Positions 1 through 12,100 of a stretch of 64,000 bases of DNA are shown piece by piece. Source of the DNA: Lethocerus indicus. Lineage: Eukaryota; Arthropoda; Insecta; Hemiptera; Belostomatidae. A model generated the notes under the pieces. It was not told the origin of the DNA. It searched no databases and worked only from the letters and a program-made list of their open reading frames with translations. The stretch's first letter is position 1. Each line of letters starts with the position of its first letter. The stretch lies in NCBI GenBank assembly GCA_019843655.1, contig JACDQD010000003.1:12154925-12218924 (forward strand), written 5' to 3'. Position numbers and translations under genes: made by a program.

Positions 1-2630
1 ATTTTTTTCTATTTCATCCTTCATGTAAAAAAGATTGGCTACCTGCGGTCTAGAACATTTAGGTATATATTACTAATTGCAAACTGTTATAAACAATGTT
101 AATATTACCAAACGTATTATTCTATCACTATGATACGAAGTCGCTGGGTCGAGAAAAATCCAGTTCAATCTAACCATACATGTCGATTAGGTTGATTATA
201 ACAGCTATTATAGCGGATAATTTATAAGCACCGGGTTACAGGCATGGAATCACAGCTGTCTCCTACCAAGGTGATATATTTGAACATCGTTTCCGGATTG
301 CAGATGGGCTCTGTGAGGCTTAATGATGTCATTTAATGTCTGGAGTGTCGCCGGCTTGTGGTGTCGCCGGTTCGATCGCGTCAGCCGGCCGTCAATGTCG
401 CCTCTCTCATCGCGGCGTTGACGGGCGGCGGAGAGAACACGGAAATTGGTATGATAACCGAGCGTTACAAATATCCCGTTTACACGTGGTAATCCACTCG
501 CCGCTGGTCCCGTTATTTAAATGGGCTATACCCAGCAAAAAGAAAAAGCTGAAATTCTAAAGAATTCGAAACACAGTTTTATTAAGGGGTAGTTTTACGA
601 TTACGAATTTTGTCACAGAATTGTACAAAGTTGTAGCGTTGTAATTGTGAAAACACTGAATCCGGTGAAGTGGAGCCCGAACCAAACGGGCGAGGATATC
701 CAACGGGATACTAGAATATCGTATAGATATTTTTTTCAAAAAGAATTTTGCTTATTTTATCTTTAACGTAATATATGAGTTAGCAGAGGCTGAGATGAAT
801 GTTTATGCCTTAGAGGCTGGGGGCGTTTATGGTTACCGCCTTAGACCCGTCCATCCCTTGTCGAAGAGAAGGATAGGCCCACCGAGCGAGGACCCACTCC
901 AGTCTCTTCTCCGGGCTTCTCGCGGTAATATCTAACTTTGTATAATTTGTGTCATTGGATTATATTTGTTTTTATCGAATAAGTGTACTCTCTTTCCCGC
1001 CGAAAATAACTCGTCATTATGTTGCTTAATTTTACAAGGTTATTGAGTTCTGCAATCGTTTAATCAAATTATTATACAAAACTTAATATAACGGAGGAAG
1101 AATTTGTGACGATCATTTGGTATTGTTTTCGGGCATTATGGGAGTGGTATCGGAAGTGTGCACCGTCGAACGGAAATACCAACGCTGGGCTGGTCGGTAT
1201 TATTAAAACGGTTGGTAGATTGAAATTGTGAGGCTGACTGCCGGAAAATCGCATTGTCCGCTGCGGCCGACCGAATCAATTGGCGCATTGGATCTGGCCC
1301 GCTATGGATGCCGGCCACCAAGCCGAACCAAATCGATCCACCGTTTCCGCCCATCTATCCATCATTTCCGCTATCTCAACCGAGTCCAACGACCTTTAAA
1401 ATTCCCCATAATTGATGAGGAAGAGGTTAATAACTTAAATTCGTAAATTCTACATGTGGAGGACTTCATAAGAACAGGGATGAGGATAAAGGAAAATCGG
1501 AACAATGATTTTTTAACCCAGACCCATCCCGATTTACATTATGGAGAGATTATCCATTCCTAGAACGGTTTAGAGCTTTCAAATTTCTAGATGGTATCCA
1601 AGATAGTATGCAAGGACTGAAAGATTCCCTTCAAATGTGCTCGATGTGAGTGGATATAAATACCTTTAAAGCATAAAACGCAGACGGATTCAACTCTATC
1701 AATGTTAACCCAGTATTAATAACCCAGGTTAAAAAACATGCGCTTGTTTAGTACTATAGTCAATAGCGTGAAGTGTAAAATCAATTTTTCCATAAGTAGA
1801 TGAAGAATCCATTTCATTCTAATGCGGTTAGAAATTACAAAACAGAATTCATCAGTCAGTCCGCCAATTAGTATTTTCTAAAGTTTTCAGTAACGTTTGT
1901 AATGATTGTTATTATTGAATTTTGTTAAGCCGGGAGAATTTTACAGCAAATTCGGTCCGGAATATAAGTTTTTCTGAAGGGTTTACCCGACCTCAATTTA
2001 TGCCCTGGGGTAATTAATTCTGTAAATCATGAGGTCCGAACCCTCCCGGCAAAGGCTAGCCGATATTATTTGATTAACGGTACTAACGTATTCGGGTCGG
2101 GGGAAGCGGAATACCCAACTAACCGCATTATTGATTAATGTTTTTAATGGAATTTAATAGGGACCATTTACTGGCGCAACAGCTTTTATAGGATGCTAAT
2201 TCAGCCGTAATGCACGTGCACTTTTCACTTCCACAGTATTATTCTAAAACAGTATCTTTCATAAGGAAAATACGTCGATGAGTCTCACTAGAAAACATCA
2301 AAAGGATATTAATTAATTACAACAAGGTTAAGAATTGATATTGTCACCGAAATATTGGCTTCTAAAAAATTGCTATAATGCATTTACACATATTTATGCC
2401 TATACTTATTTTATTTATAGTTTATTTATGTATTTTAGTTCTCTTATAGTTCTACGACTATGATTATAATTCGTTATTTTGGTTTATATTTATAATCGAA
2501 CATCCAGTTAATAAGACAGTAACTATGTTACAAATATCGTTTCTGGGAAAAAGGCAAATAAAATTATAGGAAGAATATTGTACATAAAAGTTGAAAGAAA
2601 GTATGGGTCAGGTTGTGCGGAATTGGGTGG

Positions 2631-2648
2631 CCTCCTCCTCCTCCTCCT
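2631..2648 (+). repeat. (CCT)6 trinucleotide repeat
   Basis: Six uninterrupted CCT units, then AG. No coding frame around it. Confidence 0.85.
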
Positions 2649-3976
2649 AGTGGAGCTACACCTTTTAGCGTCATTTAATTTTTGCTTCTCTGCCCCTATT
2701 TCTTTTTACATTTATTTCTTTTCTTTTTTTAATAAGGAGTACAAGAGTGGCATTTAAATAAAGACTACGCCCAGGCCGGCAGTTGCAGCACTCGAAGGGT
2801 TTTCACCTCGCTTGGATACCATAATAATACTAATACATATTCTAATGTTATCTATTGTTGCAAATGAAAACAAAAATACAAGAATAAAGAATTAAGAGTC
2901 ACTGGACTTATTCTGAGAAAGCTGTGGACAAGGTATTGCAAAATTATTTAATCCCAGTCTTTAATTTTTCCTCCTACCTTGCAAAACGGAGACTAATGAA
3001 ATTAATTTTTAATATTTACAAGTCCTTTACCCCCTGTGATGACGGGCTGAATTTCGATATTAATTTAAAGATCTTTTCATACCTCTTTTACTTGATTCTC
3101 TTCGATAGCAATAGTACCAAAGAAAAAATCCGTTTAAGGTTTCTCATGAAAGGAGTAGGAGCTTTTGATGTATATATACAGCACATGATATAAGGGAAGA
3201 GTCATTTTAATCCCAACCCTGTTCCCCTTATCCTTTCGGGAGACCCCCTTTTTGGATTTTTTTCATCAAAAGAATACATCTCTGTCTTTTCACACTTTTA
3301 TTCAACCTTATTCCCGTTGTCGTTTTTCGGAAATTTGTGAATTTCCATTGACCATTTTTTATATGTTGGGTAAATTTGGTCCTTTTTTTTAATTGACGCC
3401 GGGCTTCTTCGAAAATAATGAGGATTTTTCGCGGTATAATATGTGAAAATAATGCTCGGTTTGGAGGCATATTTTGTCAAATACTGTTACGGTATGGATC
3501 CGTTCTGAGGCGTACATGTGAGTGTGACTAGAATTGCTGCTGAATGCGGCAAGACAATGTGATGTCTTCCAGTACAGAACGCTAGTATAGACGTCCATCA
3601 CGTCATCTTCATTATACGATCGGGATAAGTGACAATACAATACGTCTGTTTAATCATTTAAGGATGCCAATTCCTAATAAATCGATCGACTTCTCGGTCG
3701 GTTGAACTATCGGAGGAGACTCTAGACCCCCGGGTGGGCTACAATTGAGCCCGTTTTGGAATGCGGCCCCTCCCTTCCTACCTATAATCGCGCCAAACTT
3801 CCCCCAACAAGTATTTTAACTACGTGCCAAATTCCATTTCCGACGCCGTTGTTCGGGTCACTTTTGTTTTCGGGAATCCGATAGATTTGCGTTCGACTAG
3901 CCCCTATCTACGTCTAGAATTCCAATTAGATGGTCGTATAACGAATAACGATAGAATATATCATGGTAGTATTAGG

Positions 3977-4002
3977 TATTATTTAATTATTATTAAATAA
4001 TA
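3977..4002. repeat. AT hairpin, 11-bp perfect stem, 4-nt loop
   Basis: TATTATTTAAT, loop TATT, ATTAAATAATA. It has no adjacent coding region. Confidence 0.9.
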
Positions 4003-6757
4003 GTTTTTTAAAGTGTAACCTCAATAATATACTGTCGGAACATTCCTGTAGATGTTGAGGAGCCGAAACCCAGTCTCGCGTAAGACGAAATCAGTGAGTA
4101 GAGACAGAAGATCAAAAGAATGATTGTATTCAAAGCCATCACAGACCACCAAACAGGTATATTATATTAAATCGAGTGCACATTTTGCAAGGCAAAAATT
4201 GACTACTATGGTATATTTCAAAATAGTATATAACGAGTATTACAATTTATTTTAATTAATATTAATAATTTTGTTTTAAATTTATAGAATGGCAGTAATA
4301 TTTCAATTGCCACGAGGTATATTGGGAACAAAGTTGTCCTTAGAGTAGAGGTTCATTTGTAACTTAGGAAGGCCAATAAAGAATCGGAAACTTTTTGCGA
4401 AAAATAAAGTTAAGTCGAGGCCCAAAGGTACTGGCCCAAACTTTGCTGCGGTTCAAGTATCGGTAGGGGGCCAAAACTTTGGCAGACAAAAATTCTGTGT
4501 CGAATTGATAAAAAGGCCGGTTTTGGGAAACCTTTCCCACATTAATCTTGTTCTCTCAAACCGCATTCGAGAAGAAGTGGAAATAATGAGAGCTGGCTAA
4601 GGTTGGCCAAGGGAAATTTGTAATATCACTAACTCTAAATCACTTTGGAGGTAAATGTATTATATTAGATAACACCATTGTCGATTAAGTAAATAAAGTA
4701 TTTTACTGCTATATTCGACAATAGTCAAATACATAAATAAAATGAGTATCCAACGCTTTCAGAATTTATAAAATAATAAATTAACATTTCTATTTTGTCC
4801 ACAAGACTTTGAAATACCATAGTCCATATAGAAAATCCACATAGAAATGTTTAAATTATCTGATATATTGAGTCAGTAGTTAAGATATTTCAATTAACCA
4901 TTTGCACATAACCATTTTCTTAAATTTCCATAGATAATATTATGTGAATTCGACTGTCGTAATAGTTACTGTCATTCTGGCTGTAACTGAATTAAAATCC
5001 ATAATAATTACGCGTATAAATACCTACGAAGTACCATGGTAGCACTCTAACTACACTATTACTAGAACGAGTGACAACATTCTGAAATCTTGGAGAATAT
5101 ACAACAAATACCTTACTATTTTTCCTATCGTGGCAATACGGTATGTTAAACACCGTACCAGAAATTAAGCCCTGCGCAGATATATTAACCCGGTATTTAA
5201 TATTTTATAGCCGTTAACTATCTTAACCGCCGTATCTGTTGAATTTTTTAACCTAACCTCTCGACCTGAATATGAACTTTCGGAAAATTCAATTCGAGGT
5301 AATAGCCGACTTCGTTTTCCTTTTTAACACAAGTTGATTGTGACTGGAATCGGGAAAAACCAGCCGGTGGGAAAACGCCGGGAAAAAATTCTAATAAGTC
5401 AGAAATAATAGCAAGGTTATGAAAGAAGTCGGCAGGTCGTTACCTTCAATCTAAATTGCATTTCATTGTAAAGAATTTTCTTTTCTTCCAACGTTTTTTT
5501 ATCCTTACTTCATTCCCCTTCTTGGCACCCTATCATTCCTTGCTGGGGACTTCAGAAGTGTACCGGTACGACCCAGCAACCCCAAGGCTCACTACAATGA
5601 ATCAAACTAAACACACCACACAACAGTATGGCATAGTATACACTTCAGCGAACGTTCTAGCCAGACGCCAGTCAGTACAGAAAGCATAACACAGAAGGGA
5701 GATTGAACTAAAATAACTACCCATCCACAGTGGCATGTACCTCTGATTCAGCTTGTTAAATGAAACGCAGATTATTCGCGCCTGGTTCCAGGAGGAAAGG
5801 TTGCAACTTATCAAGTAGTTCGTGATGAGAAAGGGGAGATCCTGATCGCATTGAAGCCGAAGTTCGATTGTCTAGTGGCTTACCAAAATTTCTTCAATTC
5901 GAAATTACAACTGCAGATAAATATCTTCGCAGAGAGAATATTTTTCTCGGATTTTGGTGCATTTGGTAGGCAAGTGTACAGAGGTGGAAACGGGGGTTGA
6001 CGTCCATCCGGCTTTGGTGTATTCTATGAGTATAATAATTGTTACTATAGAATATAAATACATATCACACATAAACATATAAATGTTACCACATTATGCA
6101 GTATACTTACATTGCTAATTTAATATTTATACAATTTTTAAAAGATAGAGAGGACAGCCTAGGACACACCAAAGAGAAAAGAACGAATCAAAAATCTGTC
6201 TGTGTGCCTCTAAGACTCTCTCTCCCCCTTTTTCTCCCTGCCTCTCTCCTCAGTTATTACTTTTTCAATTTCCTTTCGCCCCTGAGATTATTAGAAATGC
6301 GACAGTTTCGACCCGGATGTTGGAGTGGGACAAACCTCTCTCCAGGTTTCGGTGCTCGTTCCTCTTTCAGTATTGTATTAAGAACCCCCTCTTACGCATT
6401 TTCTTTTTTTACTGATTCACTCGCCGATAGACGTTCGTGGGCATAAATTCAGAAATATGATGCTTCTTTTCAGTCGCTCCCACCCGGCTCGGTCGTTAAT
6501 CGAATTACGATCCTCGTAAAAATAACGACGGAACAGATTATTATTCGCCCTTCTCTGCACATCTTATTGAGACATTCCATTCGTGAATATTACGGGATAG
6601 AAAAAATAAGGGATAAAAAAGTAATACGACGTCGTGGCCCGTTCGGAAATAATTTAATTTACTAAGCGATGATTCCTCCTTCAAGAAAACCAAGAACTAA
6701 AGAAGCGCGAATATTAATTTATACCAACGGAAGATTTCCTGCTAGTTATGTCTTTTT

Positions 6758-6761
<4 letters not shown>

Positions 6762-6807
<46 letters not shown>
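6762..6807. repeat. (TA)n microsatellite, 46 bp
   Basis: Pure TA alternation, self-complementary. An ORF passing through it reads Tyr-Ile repeats and is not a gene. Confidence 0.97.
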
Positions 6808-6811
<4 letters not shown>

Positions 6812-7910
6812 TATTTTCTCAATGGTTGCAAAAATCAATGTTTTTCAGATTTCTCAACACTGTCGTAAGGGAGTTTATGGAGTTTATACTAGTATTCCAA
6901 ACTTTGAAGCTAAGCATATAATTCTATGTTCTAGATCAGAAGGATTATATAACATAAGTATGTCTATACCTATGTTAGTTTATATATTCATACGTATATT
7001 CAACTGGGGTCGAATGCGAGAATCTGTTTAGAAAGCAGTGACGTGTATAGAAAGCGGTGAAGTGGTTATGCGTCCCAAGATGACGACGAACCGGCTGCCG
7101 ACAGAAGGGGAGGCAGTAATTAATTCTGAATATATGCTTTTGTATATACGTCAACTCCAACACTATGGTTTAGTTTAGTTTCCTCGGTGTTAGTTAAATC
7201 AGTATCACCGTTATAAACACACTCACAGAGTTACTCCGAATGTACAGACGAACACACAGGGGTACACCCCCTGGATATTGGGCTTGTTAATTGGATGGGG
7301 GGAGGGGTAGAGTGATAGAATGTTAAGGGAGAGAGACAGAGAGAGAATGAGGGGGGGAAGTGAGATGAGGTAATGAATTCTCCACGATTTAGGGTTTCTG
7401 TGGGCCACCATATCGATGCCTACCGGCCTATATGTCAGATCACTCTCTGTAATACGGAGAGGATTTTACCGGCTCTGCCACAAGGGCTATCTGTTGACCG
7501 GTAAACTCAATCCAGCCGGCCGACAATTGAAGCAGCACAACTGCGTTTTTATATTCTCCCTGCCCTACCACAATTTGGATAGTCACTGTGAAACGTTTCC
7601 ACTGAATACATTTTTATTTACACTCGTACAGTTTATGCTACATAGAATTCTTCTTTTTTGTCCTTTTCCAATATACTACAGTAGTGATCTTTCAAACTGG
7701 ATTATTTAAAATTTCTACTTAATTTAGAAATAAAAATAGCAAAAACAATTGTATGCCACCATAATATTTAGATTAGATTTAATTAACCCATGAAGCATTT
7801 TTAACAATGAAAGGACAAATTGAAGATTATTGTTATTAGTTTAGAATACCTGTTTCGTGGTCTGGGTTGGAATACTGTAGATTTGGTGTCTCTGTCTCCT
7901 CTCGCTGGGT

Positions 7911-7952
7911 TGGTCTTTTGCTAGACCAGTTTCGGCTGCTCGCCATCTTCAG
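7911..7952 (-). mobile_element. Retroelement-tail-like motif with hammerhead-like core
   Basis: On the minus strand CTGAAGA is followed by GGC-GAGCA-GCC (3-bp stem) and CGAAAC, then directly by the hairpin TGGTCT-AGCAAA-AGACCA. The CTGANGA...GAAA arrangement next to a hairpin recalls hammerhead-derived tails of Penelope-like and other retroelements. The GUH cleavage triplet expected after the hairpin is absent (ACC instead), and no reverse transcriptase ORF is nearby, so this is at best a decayed tail. Confidence 0.35.
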
Positions 7953-8230
7953 GAGCGGTGTTAGTCACTTTGGATTTTTTTTCCTCACTGCACTGTCACT
8001 GTCACTTGTCCTGTGGTGGTTTATCTTACAATATTAAGTTTTTATTTGTCTACGAAAGTTTGCTCTCTCTTTAGATAAAAATTATTAGATATTGATTAAC
8101 TACCGCCCCCTGAGTGTAGTGCGGAAATGGATTTAACTTAAGTTCGTTGGGTGGACTTGCACCGATTAACTAGATTACTAAAAATAAACACACACAATAT
8201 AGTAATATACATTATTATGATATGAAGGGT

Positions 8231-8235
<5 letters not shown>

Positions 8236-8276
<41 letters not shown>
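8236..8276. repeat. (TA)n microsatellite, 41 bp
   Basis: Pure TA alternation, about 280 bp from the retroelement-tail-like motif at 7.9 kb. Confidence 0.97.
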
Positions 8277-8280
<4 letters not shown>

Positions 8281-9088
8281 AGACTGTCAAAAATATAAAA
8301 AATGTTCGAACTATCAGTCTGCGCTTGTTTTTGGGTTCATCTACTGTTTTACTCGACATGTACATACGTGTATAATCGATGTTAGATATTAATATCGTAA
8401 AATTAAAAGATTTTATGCCGGTCAGTGTTCATCGTTGCCACCCATTGTACCTATAACTAATATAAATAAGTTCAATGTAAGATAAAAAAAAAGATTTTAT
8501 GATTTTATAAATGATGAACACTAAGCCAGCAACCTTCCTATGCAATGCGGGTTAGTATCTGTGACGCCGTATCATTGAACTAGCATTTTAACTGCTCCTA
8601 ATATTTGTAATGGATAACTTCAAAATATCATAGTTCATAAACAAATACGTACTTTGAAAATTGTAGGACTATGCCCTCTTAATATTCCTCTCAAACTTTT
8701 TCCAATAAATTTTGGATCATCAGGAACATTTTTGTGGTCGTAAATACACAATACCAGACACGTTCCCTGTCATATATTTGCAAGTCAGGACCTAATAGTT
8801 GTAACCACTTGTGTGATCAAATATATATTTGACCGATAATCCGACAAAGACTTAAGTTGATTAACAAAATCCCTCCCAATCCAAATAAGACAACATCCCC
8901 CAAAAATACAATAACAAGACACATATATATACACACGACAAACAGACAACCTCCACAGGAGAAACAGAAACACACGAAATCTACGGTATTATTGTTATTG
9001 TTATAATACTCTCTCGTTTTATTCTCTCTGGTGGTATTCGTAACAGGGCAAGTATATAACGGATGTAATATCTTCTAAGGTTTTACGA

Positions 9089-9140
9089 CCTGAAGAAGTG
9101 ATGTATTTTGACCAATTAACTTCGAAATATTCAAATTTGC
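9089..9140 (+). mobile_element. Second CTGAAGA...TTCGAAAT tail-like motif
   Basis: The plus strand reads ACCTGAAGAAGT, a 19-nt spacer, then ACTTCGAAATATTC. GAAGT and ACTTC pair, leaving the same CTGAAGA-stem-GAAA order as the motif at 7.9 kb but in opposite orientation and with a different stem. No ORF of an element is adjacent. Confidence 0.3.
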
Positions 9141-12100
9141 AGAAAAATAACAGATTAATTCACTGGATCGGAATAACAGAGAGAGCGTAAAATTCCAAAC
9201 CCTCGATATCCATAACCTGCACGACAGAAAGGAAGATCCATAGTTTTACATTAACGGGTAATAAAATGGCGTATCCATAGCACTAGGTTACAAGTTTTCA
9301 CCAGTTAGATAAAACGTCGAACCGCATAAATATTACGCCGATTTTAAAGTTAAAACCGAGGGCTCATTTTAAAGTCTTCGGTAGAGCTCATTGTATCTAA
9401 TTAAGTGACGGTTCATGTTTAAAGTAAGTTGTGTCTTCAGTGCCGGTATTACACCACAGTAGTGCAGCCTTCAAAACTGCCGATACTCTGGTCAATTTCA
9501 GGGCAAACCGGAAAGTTTGGAACGTACCCAGAATTCGGAGCCGGGCGGGCCAGCAGTCTTATCTAGCCGCCAGCCGCCAGCCTCCAGCGATTCCGAATTT
9601 ATTTATGCGCACTCCGGAACAGTTCCGGGGTCCGGAATCGACAAACAGTCTCTATTCAATTCACCCTACCCTACAAATCCCGTTGTTTCCACCCGGCGGA
9701 GGGGAGGGGCGACAGACGGGAAATCTCGTGCCGGAACTTGAACGAATTTTCCGGTCGCGGCCTAATATAGTGCCCCACGCGCTGGGGAAATCTTATTTGG
9801 ACTGGGTGTTCTGTATCGCATAAAGTTATCGTATCTTGAACGAGGATTTTATTTGTCGATAAAGTGGCAAAACCCCCAAAATCAAGGTTCACGTGTATAA
9901 GGTATGGGATAATTAGAGATATCCCATAGGAAGATCTGCTACATTGAGGCAAAGATATGTCTCTTTACTTGATTGGCTTTGTACTATACCTGTTGCAGCT
10001 TTTCGCTACACCCCTCTGTCTTCTATTTGTCATAAAATTAGCACGTTTTCTAAAATGCAAATCCATAGTTTTTCTTCGCTCGGTAGATTTAAATATTATT
10101 TAATGCGGCGTACGTAAATTATAAATACGTAGAAGAGCGTGTTTTATATCATTATAGATATATCGAACAGCTATTATAAGAAATACATTATTATATGCTT
10201 ATGTATACTCTAGATGACTGAAACTGGTTTAATAATACAGCTAATTCTTATAAATAATATACAAAACTGCCCTTAGACGATATAAACATAAAAGAAAATA
10301 TACTCCTGTAGGAAGATAAATCTATAGCCAGTACTGCAAAGTTTCGGGATATGATCACTATGAAATTTATGATATGGTGCTTCATCGCCATTTAGTATAT
10401 TGTAGGAATTACTGCGAACTCTATTTTCAAGTATTTAGAAGTGAACCAATAACAGTTTTAAAACATCTGTCGACGTTCGCTGCAGTCGAATATTTGAAAT
10501 AAAAATAAAGCCAAAAACTTGAGGGGTGAGAAAGGGTAAGGTATAGGAGTGGTGGCGGCTGGGTTTGAGTGGTTGGCTGGGCAGGAGGCGTGCCTATGAA
10601 TAAGGGGGGCTGGGGCCACTGGACTGCCCACCGGCACGATAAGCCACTAATGGGCCCCATTTTACCCTCTCCCTTTTCCCATCGCGCCAATTCCCGATAA
10701 ATTTTTTTCTCGGATCGAAGGGGGGAGGCTTCTTTTCTGTCCGTCCTACTTCGAGTTCAGAAACCTCTCCGAAAGACGCCTCTCAAATAACCGCCATTAA
10801 ATTTGAAGTCATCAAAGAACAATATCAGAGGTTATTCCTTGAAAATGCAATTATAACTGCAGCCCGAACATATTTCTCAAATTTTATGAAACTCGTACCG
10901 GTTGGAGCCAGATCAGTTTCATATATATTTAATATATTTTCATAGATATTTAAGTCCGTTATAATTCCAAGAAATTAAAATATTATTCTCAATGATTACC
11001 GTTTTAATTTGAGCAGAAATAATGCGAATTAATGCAGAATTGCAGGTAAGTATATACATTTTTTTTCACGCCAAATTTAATGCGATGCCCCGCCCCTGCC
11101 CCAAGCAGTTAGGTCGGGTTGTGTGATAAATGCGCTGCCGGCATTGAGAAAGCACATAACCGTTCCTGAACCTAAGAATATATTTTTCATATATATTCAG
11201 ATTTTTCTAAAGACAGTCATTTGTCTCCGCTTATCCCCACGCTGTACTAAGATGTATTCTTTCTTTTTTCCAGTTTGTTCTTTTACGGTTTACCTTTTCT
11301 CGGCACGACCATTTTTCGAAAGGCATTTTATGTGACTATTGCGAATAATTTTCACACAATAATTATTGTTATATATAGATAACACGAACTGTTATGTTTG
11401 CTATATTTTTACTATTGTCGTTTATTATTGTTAAGTTAAGAGCAATGAGCGTTGAGTTTCTCATGATATAATAATTATTATATTTTGGGGCACCACTTAT
11501 TCGATGAAGCTTTCAAAAATTATTCGTCAAGTAGGTCCAAAATTTATGATCTTAATGATTACCTGTAATTAAAACTCACGCCTGAAGTCTCAATATTCGA
11601 TTAAAATATATCGTAAAAAAATTCAGATACATTTCCTGAAGTATATTCAGACAAAATATTGTCTGATTACCATTATTATTATTGTGTGGTTACCATTTCA
11701 AAAACTGATGCAATGTTTTGGAATATCGATAACCCTTCTTCCTATGAGAAACCGGTATTGAATATATGAGAACTTCGAACAAGCGAGAGTAATAAGCCCC
11801 GTCGAATGTGTGACGGGTTATTTCCAGGCTGGAATTGTTTTTCACACGCGAGTGGCCCGATGCAAATTTAGATTTCGTTTGTACGAGGCCCTAATCTGAT
11901 GATAAAGCTCAATGGCTTGGAATGGCGTACTACCAGTTTATAGTTTCTATTACAGATCTATTAAAGTTTTCCATCTCGTTGCCTCAACCGGTTTCAGAAA
12001 TAATTGTTCACCTTATGTTCAGTTCGAAAACCGGCATCTGGTTCTCGCCATCGCCAGTAGACTAGCGAGTCACCTACTGATGTTGGTTACCGATGGGGCA

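Larger units (their letters stand above)
1..6761. other. Intergenic, CpG-normal, no supportable gene
   Basis: ORFs are short, overlapping and without domains. GC-rich patches lie at 340-520, 820-920, 1240-1400 and 2040-2120, separated by AT-rich homeodomain-like stretches (for example TTAATTAATTAC near 2310). No tRNA, rRNA or transposase signature was seen. Confidence 0.6.

Noticed and set aside
6669..7031. 120-codon frame across a (TA)n tract
   Set aside because: The frame is held open by the Tyr-Ile coding of the repeat; flanking parts have no protein character. The same applies to the minus-strand frame at 38256-38456.
7911..7952. Active hammerhead ribozyme
   Set aside because: The cleavage triplet is missing, the base after CTGAAGA is unpaired and stem I is weak; reported only as hammerhead-like.
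9431..9823. 130-codon plus-strand open frame
   Set aside because: It lies in a GC-rich patch where stops are scarce, two other long frames overlap it, and it shows no domain, signal peptide or splice context.
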